From contig JAXQJY010000028.1 of assembly GCA_037042185.1 (NCBI GenBank), positions 1,612,001 to 1,676,000 on the forward strand: a DNA stretch of 64,000 bases. Reading direction: 5' to 3'. Source of the stretch: Sordariomycetes sp. S80-01Y (Eukaryota > Ascomycota > Sordariomycetes). How positions within the stretch are numbered: the stretch's first letter is position 1; each line of letters starts with the position of its first letter. Below are positions 11,147 to 22,618 of this stretch, one piece after another. Both the position numbers and the translations under genes were made by a program. The notes below the pieces were generated by a model. That model saw nothing but the letters and a program-made list of their open reading frames with translations. It had not been told where the DNA came from and made no database searches.

Positions 11147-12470
11147 GCTAATTCGTCGGCTTGACGGAACGATTTAGGACTCTCGCAGGTTAGCAGAGTT
11201 CACGTCACTGGCACAAAGCAAAACTAAACCGGCTTGTCAACAGACACAATGTCTCACCACGACCGACCGATCTATTTGCTGGCGATACGTCGCCAAGCCC
11301 CCTTTGTCAGGCCTGCGCACGGCTGTCTCATCTACAGCAACGGCCACGCGACACGACACTCGACGGCCTTTCGGCATACTCGAATTTGCTGCAGCGCCCC
11401 TTTGACTAGGATACGGCCTGAGTTTGGAGGATCTGCAGGGACCCAGGTTTACGTTCATCTGTCGCTTTGGCAACTACTGATTTCTGCACCTTTAGGATGC
11501 TTCATCCCCTAAAACGAGGCGACTGGCGTCTTGGCTGCTTATATGTTACTAGTTTTTTGTCGGCTTCGCAGAGGCTTCCTGCGTGTAATTCAGGTATATA
11601 CGAAATGACTGTAGAGTGATAGTATCGATTCCCCTTGATGATGTGGTGAAGGATTGACGCGACGTGACTAGGTCGACGCGAATGCCTCAATGGTTGAGGT
11701 ACGTCTTCCCAAGAGCTCATGCTGCTGACGGCTGTCGACCAGTGGAGGCAACGCGGCAATTGACGCAGGCTGTGCCAAGCTGAGCGAGCCTGGCAATTTC
11801 CTGGTTCCTGAGTTTTTGCGTCGCGCACCGCCATGTGAGCCATGAGCGACAGTGAATCGTCCGGCATGCGGCAGGTCATCGAGCGATTCCTTCTTCATCT
11901 GACATCACTTGTCTCTAGTAGAACTAATACATGGCACATTTGTCGCCTCGTCACATCTGAGCCTGATGGCTTATCTGGCATCTCTGTCTCCCAGCCCCTG
12001 AACGAACCCCTGAGTGACGCTTCCTAATTGCCAGCGCTGAATAACTCTAACGAAGTCTCCTCGCATCAGCGAAGGTCAGGCTGAGTGTATCTTGAAACCG
12101 CATGACTTCCCCGCCGCAAAGATGCGCACCACGGCCAGCGATTGCGCGCGGTCGCGTCTTGTGTAACCCCCTTAACCACGCCAGACCGTACCTCACCAGC
12201 CTCCGGTAGGCGTTCCCAGGAAGTTTTGAGCCTCAGTTCACCTGCTCCCAGACGCAAAACATTGGCGGCTTTGGTTGTGGACGGCAGTGCAGGACACAAC
12301 TAGGGCCAGTGGATCTTGACTGCTCCCTAGGCGGCCTCACTCACCTTCACCTCACCCTGCCCCTGGTTTGTGCAGCTGGGAGCTTTGAGGTGCCGCCAGC
12401 TGCGCATACCGAAAGTTCAGATCAGCAAAACTAGGCCAGTATCTCTTTCATCTGATGCCTACGTGTCTGA
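11147..12470. other. Intergenic stretch without recognisable gene
   Basis: 1.3 kb. Short open frames on both strands (for example 11502-11879 minus) carry no known motif and no plausible spliced continuation. No tRNA or repeat seen. Confidence 0.45.
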
Positions 12471-12476
12471 GGCTTT

Positions 12477-13182
12477 TTCCTCAGTCATCTCCTCGCCTAA
12501 CTTCCTTTACTTCACTTCACCTCCTTCCCCTCCTCTTTCTACACCTTTACACCATCTCACCGTCGCGACCTTTGGAACCGCCAGCTTCACCGTGCTGAAA
12601 CCATACGAGTGCTCTTCATAGCCTCACTCCTGCGACCGATACTATCGTCAGTCACCTTGCATTACATTCGCCTGAGAACAAGTGCAGCACCGAGTTGCAC
12701 GGGGTTCTTGGGTTTCCGCGCTTCAGTGGGTTCTCGGAAGGTAAACAAACCTCTTCACACTCGCGACTTTGCTTCGAACATCCGATCGTAACAACAAAAG
12801 CCCTTTCTCGAGGAGCCCGAAGAGTCTTGGAACATCTCTTGGTCCTAGCGGCAGTGAGATTGGCAGCAGTTGTGCCATCGTCATTGCTAACACAACCTGC
12901 TCCTCCTCACAAGGAGACCGAGAACATCAGAGTTACAAGCATTGACTATCAACTCCCACAACTTTCAGCTCTCTTGTCGAGCGCAGACTGACTTCAGGGA
13001 CTTCAGGCGTTACAAGAGTCTGAATCCGATAGCCATCGATACCTGGACATCCAACCCTATCTCTCTACATATACGACACCAAGCCACCATCAATCTCTGC
13101 AGTTACATTACCCCTTTATTTCACTTGCCAGCGGCCACAAAGTTCCTGGCGGTTCTCTCACTGTCAACATTGGTGGTTTAGC
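12477..13182 (+). promoter_or_regulatory. Probable promoter and long 5' leader with upstream ORFs
   Basis: A strongly C/T-rich tract at 12477-12560 resembles the start-site region of highly expressed fungal genes. From there to the ATG at 13183 is about 620 bp holding several short open frames, one (12942-13181) ending just before the main start. If this is transcribed leader, these upstream ORFs could reduce or regulate translation. An intron inside the leader is possible. Inference from composition only. Confidence 0.4.
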
Positions 13183-15596
13183 ATGCCTGCCAGCGATACT
13201 AACGTTTCCCACCTATCGACTGAATCTACGCATCAGAACAGTTCGAATACTCCATCAGACGTCGACAGCGAGCCCAACGGCAGGAGAATGTCCTTGCACA
13301 TGGACTTTACAACGCCCCTGACGGGCGACGCCCGGAATATGCGTCTGCAACATATGAAGCAAATTCATGTTCGTCAGCCCCGACCCCCTTTCCGCACCAT
13401 CCACTGACTCCTTGACAGCCCAGCATGCCCCAGATACGCCACATCCAGGAGCTCCTCCATTCTGTCCAGACCTCACTGCGCCGCATCCCGGGAATCTGCG
13501 CCCAGGAAGCCCAGCAGATGGTTTCCGACCTCCAGGAAGTCAGCCAGCTCGTCTCCACTGAGGCCGGCCAGATGCTTGACTGCATCGTCAACATGCAGCT
13601 CGACGTGGACTTCAATCACGGGGACTTCGCCCGCATGAGCGTCAACGCCGTCATCGAGAAGGCTCAGCTCGAGCGTGCGACTCAACGCGTCGTCGAGCTC
13701 GAGACGGAGCTCGAAGAGGTGAAGACCGCGGCGAGCCAGGAACGTGAAAAGCTGGCGAAGGAGAAGGGCCAGATCAAGGACGATTTGAAGATGATGAGTG
13801 AGGAATTTGGGCAATTCAGGGAGAAGGTCAGGCAAAGCAGTGGCTCGCCTGATAGCCACGATCATCTGGTCAAGGTGCGTATTTCCTCTGCTCAAGCCCC
13901 CTGTTATCTTCCGCGCGTAACTGACTGACACCGAACCAGAATTTCGAGGAGCTTCTGCAACATCTGGAGGACCAAGTCAACAACCGTCGCTCTCTCTGGA
14001 TCCTGCGACATAACGACCCCGACATGATCGCCAAGGCCTTCAACACAATGCGGAACTCCATTACGGACAAGACTATTCTCCAGAAAAGCCTCAACGACCT
14101 CGTCGTCACAGGCAACAGCTTCACAAGCAGCACAAGCGGCCCGGTCGTCAAGGCCAACGGCCCTAACGGTCATCAAGGCCAACGCACCCCTAATGGGCTG
14201 AACAGCACTTTCATCGCACCGGGAACCCCCTTCGCCCACCAGACCGAGTTCAACCACCACCCTTCCCGTGCCCTCACTGCTTTCCAGCACATGGATCGCC
14301 CCCAGAGCACCCGCCCCCGGTCCGGCTTCTCGCCGCTCCAGGCTGGTCCGCCTCGTGCGCCTTCTGCCCGTCCCCCAGGCCGTCCCTTCAGTGCTTGGGC
14401 CCCGAACGGCGGAGCCAGTCGCACAATATCCATGAACCAAAGCCTTGCATCTCCCGGTTTTAACCGTCCCGCCTCCCGTCGCGGATATCAAGGCCAGCGC
14501 TTCCGCGCTGACGGCTTTGGAAGTCACACACTGGTTGAACACACGCCCCCTCGCCCTGGTACGGGCTTCGGTCACCGAGAGCAGCCCGGTTACACGCAGA
14601 CGTTGGGCTTTGCACGCTGTCGTGGCCGAGCTATGATTCAGGGCGCCTTTGAGTCCCAGGCCGCCCATAACGAAGTCAGCGGTAACGAGCTCATGCGCGG
14701 TGTCAACGGCACTGCGCTTATCCACCTCACCGAGCGTGCCGTCGCCGGCTGGAGCGAGCGCATGGATGAGCTCTACGCCTGCATTCGAAGCTTCGTCGAT
14801 GACCATGCCAGCGACACCTTCGGACCTGAACCGCACGGTCTGGAGAATAGCAAGGCTTGGACGGTGCTGGTCGCGTGCTACGCTCCCCTCAAAGAGCAGG
14901 AGGCCGCCAGCTTCATGGAGCACCACCTCCGCGAGTACAACTCGAAGAAGTGCCTGGTCACCCGCCTTGTTGTCGACTACATTGTCAACTGCGTCTGGAC
15001 TGTCTTCGCGTGGAAGGGTTTCGACGCGGACACTGACCGAGCTATCGATCAGCTGTGGTACGACCTCGCGCGCACTGAAGGTGGGTTCCCTCTTCCAACC
15101 GCTTAACCCCTGGTAGATGCTGACAATGTTCGCAGGCCAACCGTCTCACATGCGTCAGCCCCTCTTGGATCGGCAGGCCAACCTCGTCGACTCCATCATG
15201 AAGCATCCACAGCCCCTCGCCGCCTTCCGCGACCATTCCATCGCGCGCATCGCAACGACGCTCATCACGAACCTCGAGCCCGTCTTCGACGCCTCCGCCT
15301 CCCCCGAAGCCGCCTACGCGTCCTTGCTGGTCGTCGCCGAGAAGGCGTGGGAGCTCTCCTCGCGCATCCTCACGTCGAGGCTGACCTTTGACTTCCGCTT
15401 CCCCGAGGTCGGGTCCCGGTTCAGCTGCCAGAGCATGGTGCCCGTCTGGCCGGCCGACACGGACCCGATGGAGCTGCAGGCTAAGCATTGGCGCGTGGCC
15501 ATGGTGACGACGCCGGTGGTGACTTGCAGGAACGATACGGGGACGAACATCAGCGCGCACTCGGTCAGCTTGGCCGACGTGATCTGCATGCAGTAA
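13183..15596 (+). CDS. Coiled-coil protein of unknown function
   Basis: Four exons: 13183-13368, 13419-13874, 13940-15080 and 15136-15596, about 747 residues; all joins keep frame and have GT..AG ends. Residues ~60-220 are helical with a heptad-rich stretch (ERATQRVVELETELEEVKTA) and further Glu/Lys-rich helices. The middle (about residues 280-390) is a Pro/Ser/Arg/Gly-rich low-complexity linker. The C-terminal ~300 residues are ordered and hydrophobic, for example RLVVDYIVNCVWTVFAWKGF and AYASLLVVAEKAWELSSRIL, with no membrane segment long enough to be sure of. I do not recognise a named family; similar hypothetical proteins are expected in other Sordariomycetes. The long minus-strand frame at 13904-14926 is its antisense shadow. 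Confidence 0.8.
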
Positions 15597-16379
15597 TAGG
15601 CTCAACAACCTTCGTATCGCCTCCTCGTGGGCAGCTCGACATGGGCCGAGAGAGCCAACAACGAGTGTTCAACACAGTGATTACGGCAGAAGAAGGGAGA
15701 AAGGTTTTCGCCGGAGAAAACCGCAGGACTCGCGAACTGGATTGTCACAGCCATGTCACGCTCGCGAGCGTCAGGGGTCAAGCCCACACCACAGCGAGGG
15801 CGTGCAAAAGGAGGGCACGCAAGGACTGCATTTCTTCCATACACGCGAGCATCTCATCTACAGAATGGAGATCTTCGCGAGTTCATGGGGACACGCAGCT
15901 ACGGATGAGAGATGCGCAGGCGATGAGATTACGCCAACACGCAGTCTCTAGTTTATGACCACGGAGCCATGTGCCTCCAGAACTACTACCTCTGGAACCT
16001 ACCTACTGATCCATAATTGCTGCGGTCTTGCGTTTCTTGGGGAATTGGTTTTCAGGGATATGAGGGTACTTGGCTGGGAGGATCTTAATGGTGGCAGGTT
16101 AATGAAGTGCAGGAGGCTGGGATTGGCTCGCCTTGAAGTCGGGGCTGGACTGGAGCGGCCTTGGGGGGCAACACCCCTGAGGCTGTTCAAACTAGCTACT
16201 TCAGATGCGAAACGAATGTAATACTATTGTAAACCTCCAGGTCCATTCGTTGGAGTTGTCTATTGTGGTGTTGGTAATCCAGGCCTTGCGGCACCTAGTC
16301 TTGTCCTATCTATCCGTAATGCGCCCGACGCCATCCTGATCCATTAAAACTAGAAAAACAGCGAAACAATGCCACAAAC
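15597..16379. other. Convergent 3' region
   Basis: About 780 bp between the stops of two convergent genes; holds their 3' untranslated regions. No further feature seen. Confidence 0.5.
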
Positions 16380-17402
16380 TTATACGAGCTTACCGCCGAC
16401 GATGTCCTTCCTGTCGACTTTGCTCTGCACCGCACCGAGCACAACCTTGAGAATCTCGTCCGAGGTCAGCGGCTGGCCCCTGCTGCCCCTCTCCTTCTTG
16501 GCCATGTCGACCATGTCCCTGCACCCGTGGTTCTTCTTCAAGTCGTCGTCCAGCTCCCTCAGCGCCCTGGTAGCCTCGGGGTCGTTACCCACTTGGAAGA
16601 ACTGGATGCCGGCCTGCCACCTCAGGGACCCGAGCTTGTCCATCTCCTGAGCGTAGTGCACGATTGTGTCCTCGGGGTCGTCGGTGGGCGCGCCGTCCGT
16701 GATGACGATGAGGTTGATGGGCTTGACGTCCTCGTCGTTCTGGGCCGCCTTCTGCAGCTTCGAAAGGTATGGCTTGAGGATGTGGTTGAGGCGCATGCCC
16801 GTGAAGGTACCGCCGCGGGGGGAGACCTCGCTGAAGATCCTGTCAACCTGTCCCTTGCTCGTCAGGTTGAAGTAGCCACCGCTCGCCTTTCCAGCAGAGG
16901 TCTTCCTCGAGTCGTGGTTCAAGAAGTACAGATCAACACCGTCCTTGTCCCGCTTGGTGCACACCTCGGTGATCTGGCTCAGGACCGTGCTGGCCTCCCT
17001 CCACAAGCTCCCCGCCATGCTCCCCGAATCATCGACGAGGAAGATGGTGTCGAACTCGGTGAGGAAGGCGAACTTGTCATTGTCATTGTGCACAATATCC
17101 GAGATGCGGCTGGCGCTCGAAGCGACCGAGTTGATGGAGGCGGGTCGGCCAGGATAGAGGTGATCCGCCGGAGCGTGGGCGGGAGCGTTGACATTGATGG
17201 TGGGAGCAGGGTTGCTGGCCGTGTAGGCTGGCGGAGGTGCGTCGACGAGGTTGTGAGAAGGCGGAGGGGGCACGTAGGAGGGCGAAAAGGGGTTGAGGTT
17301 GTTTGGTGGAGGAGCCCTGGAGCGGGGAGTTGGGGCAGAGGACTTCTCGGCTGAGGAGACGCTCATCTTCTTCTTGAAGAGTTTGTTGAATGCTTTAGAC
17401 AT
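16380..17402 (-). CDS. von Willebrand factor A domain protein
   Basis: Intronless, 340 residues. The N-terminal ~95 residues are basic then Pro/Ala/Ser-rich and probably disordered (PPPSHNLVDAPPPAYTAS, with a PPPAY motif that could bind WW domains). Residues ~115-310 are a vWA domain: FDTIFLVDDSGSMAGS carries the D-x-S-x-S metal-ion site, a conserved threonine follows in GGTFTGMRL, and NLIVITDGAPTDD gives the later aspartate, so the MIDAS site looks complete. No signal peptide or membrane segment is seen, so it is likely cytosolic. Fungal proteins of this layout are common and mostly uncharacterised. The 275-codon plus-strand frame inside it is antisense. Confidence 0.88.
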   Translation of the reverse strand: MSKAFNKLFKKKMSVSSAEKSSAPTPRSRAPPPNNLNPFSPSYVPPPPSHNLVDAPPPAYTASNPAPTINVNAPAHAPADHLYPGRPASINSVASSASRISDIVHNDNDKFAFLTEFDTIFLVDDSGSMAGSLWREASTVLSQITEVCTKRDKDGVDLYFLNHDSRKTSAGKASGGYFNLTSKGQVDRIFSEVSPRGGTFTGMRLNHILKPYLSKLQKAAQNDEDVKPINLIVITDGAPTDDPEDTIVHYAQEMDKLGSLRWQAGIQFFQVGNDPEATRALRELDDDLKKNHGCRDMVDMAKKERGSRGQPLTSDEILKVVLGAVQSKVDRKDIVGGKLV

Positions 17403-19416
17403 GGCTGGAGTTTCTGCGAGGGTTGCAGCTGAGGTGCCTTCTTTTTAAGCTGAAGGGGAAGTGAGGGTTGGAAGGTCTGACGTTGGCAGGCAGGCAGGTG
17501 AAGTGCAAGTGTATGAAGCCGTTAGTGAGTCAGGAGTCGTGTGAGAAGGAGCTTGCGGCTTCAGTCCTCGCTTGCAGAGTTGGTCTTGTGTAATTTAAGT
17601 GTGTTTGTAGACTTTACATCCAACACGAGCCGTATCCAACACTCTCTTTAGTACCCAAGTCAAGCAGGCGCCTCAAGCTTTCGCACTAGGGAACTGTCTG
17701 CCACAATGACAGCCTTGCGATATGGCAAGACTAGGTCTAGGACCAAGCGTATGCGCCGCGCAGGCTCAAGCTCGAGTAGCAACTCCATTGTTGACATATG
17801 TGGTGGCCCCCTGACGGGCTTAGAAAGGCAGAAGGGGCGCCACAAGGTTGAATGAAGCCGGGGCGCAGGGCAGCGCTGTGGGCCCCTTGGATAGTGCGTG
17901 CTGAGGCTTCGGCGCCGCCCACAGGCCTTGTCCTATCAGCGGCAGGGAGATGCTGCGCCTTGTACACAGCCGACTTACACGGCCATGAGGCCATGCCAGG
18001 GGGGAAGAACAGATGACAGCTGCAGGGCGGCGGAAAATTCAATATGTCGCGCATGAACCATCTGTCCGGTGATCAGGATAACACATGTCATAAAGCGTTT
18101 CCGGTTTGCCCTTGAAACGCGGATGCCTGAGAGAGAAAAGAAGGGTTGAGGCTCAAGTCCCGTGCGGTGGGTTCTGCACCGTTGTGCGGAGCCGGAGTGT
18201 GGCGTCCGCCTTGGGCCTTGGCGGGCTCTGCACCAAAGGTCAGGCACCGTAAGCAGTCGTGCAATTAGTGCAGTGTACGGCGGTCAGATTGCTGGCCTCC
18301 AAGGCACCTCAGTTCGACAACGTTTACTCTCATCAAAACTTTTGGGCCTTTAGAATTCTAGAAGCGCTTCTCAAGTCACCTGAATGGCGCAGGTCGTTCT
18401 TTAAGCGTCAGGCGTGATTCATCCGCAGGTCACACCGGCCAGGCGAAGCTCAGGCTCCTGGCCAAATAACGCCGAGATGACACGGTCAATTCTGCCACGG
18501 CGAGCCCGGGAGAGGAGGAAGAGGACGGCGAACACAATACAGCACGGTGCGCAGGCTGATCAGCAGCACGAGGTTGTAATAAAGGAGCAGTAAGGATCGG
18601 GCCATCCCGGAGGATTTGTAGTCACAGCGTGATTCCGCACCTCTTCGGTCCCACCGTTGGGCGCAAAGGGCGCCTCCAATTCCGACTCCAAAAGGCTCCA
18701 ACAGGCTCCCAACGGAGGTCCTCGACGATGAAGCTCCGGGGCCAGCAGGTCGGAACATGGCCGATGCGGGCTCCGCTTCGCTGAATCGTGGCCGGGTCCA
18801 GGTCTGGGGAAATCCGAAGTTTGACAAGGAAAACATTTGGGTCTTTTTTCTTACTTTTCTTCCCTGTTTGGTAACACCGTCACTGCCACCGCCAAAAGCA
18901 TCGTCAGTCAGTCCGCCGTGTTACGGGTTACGAGGTCAGCTTGAAGCGAATAGTCGACCGACACGAGGAATCCTCCGCGTAATCAGCAGGAAACCCATCT
19001 AGCTCGATTCATTCTGCAGCCAAACAGGCAAAAGTCAGGTAAGAGGCAGCCCGTATGCTAAGGCGCGTCGATGCCATTGGTGCTGATGCCAACAGCAGCT
19101 GCAGCACCAAGACTGCCACCCCAGCTCAACTGCACACCCCAGGAGCCAGGCTTCCCTATTCCGGTAGCTCTGGATATTCCTCCTTCGTCCAACAATTTGT
19201 GCTCCTGCAAACTCGAGGCGAGCCCCCAGCCAAGCACTTCCAGCCAGCACACGGACGAGCCGAAGCGTGATCGCCGCCCAGCCGTGCCGGAATCCGAGAC
19301 GAGGCTGCACCGACATCATCGACCGCCCTCAGGAGCTATAACAAGCAGAGCTTCCCATCTTCGACCCACCCCAAAGACCCTCGAGCCCGCCCTCATACAA
19401 TAGTAGCGAAGACAAG
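17403..19416. other. Divergent intergenic region, 2 kb
   Basis: Separates the vWA gene and the aminotransferase gene. Many short frames, none convincing; no tRNA, repeat or transposon remnant seen. Confidence 0.45.
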
Positions 19417-21180
19417 ATGTCCTTCTCCGGTCGCAAGTTTTCCATCAACCGCCACACGGGCGTGCCCAAGCCTGTTGTGCGACGCGCCAGTGTGACGGCG
19501 CCTGGACAGAACGGTAGGCCGCCCTGACAATCCCTGAATCGGATCCCTTGGCATGTGTGTGGCGGGAGAGACGATGCAAATTGGCAAGGGCTTCAACAAT
19601 TGGGAGACAACAGTCGAGCAAATGACACCGAGCTCTAAAGACCAAAATCCCCTGACCAAAGGTCGAGCCCGACTCAAACTCTGCGCGCGGCTGCTCCCGC
19701 CCACCGCCCACCGCCATTCCAGCTTCGAGTCTCGCGACCCCTCCCCCGCATCGCAGTGCCATCTCCAACCTGACATGCCGTCACCCACGGCAAAAGTCTT
19801 CAACAAATTGCTAACTTTCTTCAAGAAATCCAGTCCAAGGTCCATCGCCAGTTCCGCAATGCCCACGAAGGCCACATGCCCCACGCCGGCCTCGATGCCT
19901 CCCGATCCTCCACCGGTGTCGTCTGGTGCACCGAGCGCGCCTCCGAGTACGGCTTCCTCGAGAACCCCGACGAGTGGGCCAACCTGGGCCAGGGTGCCCC
20001 CGAAGTTGAGGATGAGATCAGCGGTTGCTTCGAGAGGCCCAAGACCATCGACATCTCCATGGCGGGCCGCGAATACGGCCCCACGGCCGGCATTCGACCC
20101 TTGAGGGAAGCCGTCGCGAACCTGTACAACGAGATGCACAGGAAGGGCAAGGAGAGCAAGTACACCTGGGAGAACGTCGCCATCGTCCCCGGTGGTCGTG
20201 CGGGTCTCATCAGAATTGCGGCCGTGCTTGGCAACTCGTACCTGAGTTTCTTCTTGCCCGACTACACCGCTTACAACGAGATGTTGAGTCTGTTCAAGAA
20301 CTTCGCCGCCATCCCCGTGCCCCTTTCCGAGGAGGACGGCTACCACATTCACCCCGACAAGATCGCCGAGGAAATCGCCCGCGGAACTTCCGTCATCCTC
20401 ACCTCGAACCCGCGAAACCCCACGGGGCGCGTCGTTGCCAACCCCGAGCTCGCAGAGATCCAAGACATCTGCCGCACCCGCGCTACCCTCATCTCTGACG
20501 AGTTCTATTCCGGATACAACTACACCAGCAACTGCGACGGCACGACCATCTCAGCCGCTGAGAACGTGGAGGATGTTGACGAAGATGACGTGCTCATCAT
20601 CGACGGGCTGACCAAGCGCTTCCGTCTTCCCGGCTGGCGTATCGCATGGATCTTGGGTCCCAAGGAGTACATCTCCGCCATCGGCTCCTGCGGTTCCTAC
20701 CTGGACGGCGGCGCCGCCCACCCCTTCCAGGAAGCCGCCATCCCCATGCTCGAGCCATCTCTCGTGCAGAACGAAATGATCCACCTTCAGCGCCACTTCC
20801 GCGACAAGCGTGACATGGTCGTGCGCCGGCTGCGCGAGATGGGCTTCGTTATCAAGTACGTGCCCGACTCGACATTCTACCTGTGGCTCAACCTCGAGGG
20901 TCTGCCAGAGTCCATCAGCGACGGCTTGAACTTCTTCCAGGCCTGTCTGGAGGAGAAGGTCATTGTCGTGCCTGGCATCTTCTTCGACCTGAACCCCAGC
21001 AGGCGTAGGGACCTGTTCGACAGCCCTTGCCATCACTTCGTGCGCTTCTCGTACGGGCCGAGGATAGATGTTCTGAAGAAGGGTTTGGATGGTATTGAGC
21101 GTGTTGTCATGAAGTAAGTGTTCCCGATGTTACTGTGCTGAATTACACTGACAAGACATAGGCACAGGAGATCGACGTAG
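19417..21180 (+). CDS. PLP-dependent class I/II aminotransferase
   Basis: Three exons: 19417-19513, 19826-21113 and 21162-21180, about 467 residues. The fold-type I signatures are NPRNPTGRVV (cofactor pocket), LISDEFYSGYNY (aspartate and tyrosine) and DGLTKRFRLPGWRIAW, where the lysine at about residue 296 would form the internal aldimine with PLP; FVRFSYG supplies the carboxylate-binding arginine. Substrate cannot be told from sequence. The first intron is 312 bp, long for this genome. The last intron (GTAAGT, CTGAC branch, ACATAG) removes a TAA that otherwise ends the protein after K462; splicing replaces it with HRRST, so both ends are possible. No clear signal peptide; the basic N-terminus (KPVVRRASVTAP) could be mitochondrial. 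Confidence 0.88.
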
Positions 21181-21488
21181 GCGAGAAAGTTGGAGTTGTT
21201 GCGTATGGGGAAGGCAAGCAGTTCGACGGTGACGGGAGCAGGGGCAGGACGAAGAAGAGCGAAAATACATAGCAACTGATCTTTGCGTTTGTTATCGAGG
21301 AGATAGTCCTTGTCGACATCCCCTCGATGATTTTACTTTCACGTTGGAGAAGAGTCCGTTAGACTGAAGATATCCAAAAGAGAACAGAGCGTCTTTGTGT
21401 GAATAAGCTTGCCCCAGATTCTTTCTTGACAGGCTCACTAATCACTCCACAATTTCCGACTTTACCTTTGTCCAAATGCCTTTCTTAA
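21181..21488. other. Convergent 3' region
   Basis: About 300 bp between the ends of the aminotransferase and cupin genes; contains only their 3' untranslated parts as far as I can see. Confidence 0.4.
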
Positions 21489-21860
21489 CTAAACAGCCTC
21501 CTTCTTCTCCTCCCCCTGCTCATCAACGCCCAAACAGACAACAAACATCAAACACCCCCCGTCACTCCGAAACGGCCCATGCTCCATCCCCGGCTTCCGG
21601 TAGGCATACCACCCCTTCTCGTACTTCTCCCCCGTCCTGGTGTCGGTCAGATCGCCCTCCACGAGGTAGATCTCCTCCACGAAGTCGTGCACAAAGACGT
21701 GGGTCTGGGAGTTGGCCGCCCCGGGTTCCCAGCGCTGGAGCGTCGTGCGGCGCGACGACGGCGCGGGCTCGGCGTTGAGCGTGAGCTGGGTGATGGAGGG
21801 TCCGTCCAGGGGCTGGAAGGCGCGGTTCTGGGTCGCGGGGTGGAATTCGAATTGCTCCAT
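21489..21860 (-). CDS. Small single-domain cupin
   Basis: Intronless, 123 residues. The sequence HVFVHDFVEEIYLVEGDL and then KGWYAYRKPGMEHGPF show the two cupin motifs with histidine and glutamate ligands for one metal ion, resembling ChrR-type cupins. No signal peptide. The function of stand-alone cupins of this type in fungi is unknown; they may be dioxygenases or sensors. The start codon is 95 bp from a repeat that carries CCAAT and TATA-like sequences, so its promoter probably lies partly in that repeat. Confidence 0.82.
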   Translation of the reverse strand: MEQFEFHPATQNRAFQPLDGPSITQLTLNAEPAPSSRRTTLQRWEPGAANSQTHVFVHDFVEEIYLVEGDLTDTRTGEKYEKGWYAYRKPGMEHGPFRSDGGCLMFVVCLGVDEQGEEKKEAV

Positions 21861-21961
21861 ACTGGGGTGGTGTGATAGGTCGTTTCTGGAGTGGTGTTCT
21901 GGGGTTTATGTTCTTTCTGTAGCTGGGGTGTGCTCTGCTTCACTCGAGACTTGAGTTCGAT

Positions 21962-22020
21962 GTTTCTCTTGATATATTTCCATGGGCTTTCACTTTTTGA
22001 AACATTCCACCAATCAAAAC
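21962..22020 (-). promoter_or_regulatory. CCAAT and TATA-like sequences upstream of the cupin gene
   Basis: On the minus strand a CCAAT-box core (inverted, 22010-22014) and an AATATATC stretch (around 21972) lie about 150 and 110 bp upstream of the cupin ATG. The same pair is conserved in repeat copy 2 at 26078-26082 and 26038-26044, upstream of the broken gene there. Confidence 0.4.
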
Positions 22021-22482
22021 ACTAGTAACGTTATACCTCTACATGGCATCTAAAGAAGTCGCATCGTCGACGTCGGTGTCGTCAGATCCTGCTTACACAC
22101 CTTCGCGGGTCTCGCCGTCGCTCCCGTCGAATCACGGCAACAGATCCGGGGTTCGGCCCCACATACGGTGTCCGGAGGCCGGAGGCCGGGAGTAGATAAC
22201 GGCATACACAGGGCATTACTCCTAGGCCAGATCGACTCTGACTCTGTTGGGAGGGAAAAAACGAGGATATACAGTTGTTTTGAGACTCGAACTCGATCAA
22301 CTCCGAGGCCTTGGAAGCTGCGGAGGTCCCTTGGTTCATCTTAGTGACAGATCAAAATCACAATGGTTGTCATTGGAGGTGAACGCCTTGCCATGGGGCC
22401 CAAGTCTAAGTAGCACTAAATATGCTGACACATGAAGTCTCGCGAATCTCTCTTCGTGGGGATCAAAAGACGCGAGATCAAC

Positions 22483-22492
22483 AAAAAAAAAA
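22483..22492 (-). terminator. Pol III T-run terminator of the 5S gene
   Basis: Ten consecutive T on the minus strand, 7 bases after the 3' end of the 5S rRNA sequence, as expected for RNA polymerase III termination. The run is lost in the second repeat copy. Confidence 0.7.
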
Positions 22493-22499
22493 GAAGGAT

Positions 22500-22618
22500 A
22501 CATACAACAGCCGGTATTCGCTGGTCGTCACCGACCCAGCTACTAATCAGCCCCTCAGTGGTTTGACTCTGGGAGAGCGGACGGGATCCCGTATTTTCCA
22601 CTGGGTATGGTCGTATGT
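22500..22618 (-). rRNA. 5S ribosomal RNA gene
   Basis: The minus strand reads ACATACGACCATACCCAGTG, then GGGATCCCGTCCGCTCTCCC, TTAGTAGCTGGGTCGGTGAC and GACCAGCGAATACCGGCTGT, ending TTGTATG: the full 119-nt fungal 5S rRNA with pairing 5' and 3' ends. It is followed by a T10 run. Some positions differ from the usual consensus (for example TACGGG and GAGTCAAACC), so it may be a minor variant or an early pseudogene. Single 5S genes scattered through the genome are normal in Pezizomycotina. Confidence 0.8.

Larger units (their letters stand above)
21955..22618 (-). repeat. Dispersed repeat, copy 1 (5S-ended, about 660 bp)
   Basis: Matches 26020-26680 in the same orientation over its whole length. 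Shared blocks in order: gtttctcttgatatat, acattccaccaatca, a cctgcttacacacc block, the ggtgtccggaggccgga block with agtagataacggcat, a block around attggaggtgaacgcct, and the complete 5S sequence. The copies are diverged by many substitutions and small indels, not by C-to-T changes alone. Homology stops at the 5' end of the 5S sequence (22618 and 26680). No coding potential seen outside the 5S part. Confidence 0.8.

Noticed and set aside
13904-14926. A 340-codon minus-strand frame
   Set aside because: Antisense shadow of exon 3 of the coiled-coil gene; composition is Ala/Gly/Val/Arg-rich with no motif.
16527-17354. A 275-codon plus-strand frame inside the vWA gene
   Set aside because: Antisense to a complete vWA domain with an intact metal site.
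19393-20463. A 356-codon minus-strand frame opposite the aminotransferase
   Set aside because: Covers the first exon and intron of the aminotransferase in antisense; no domain.
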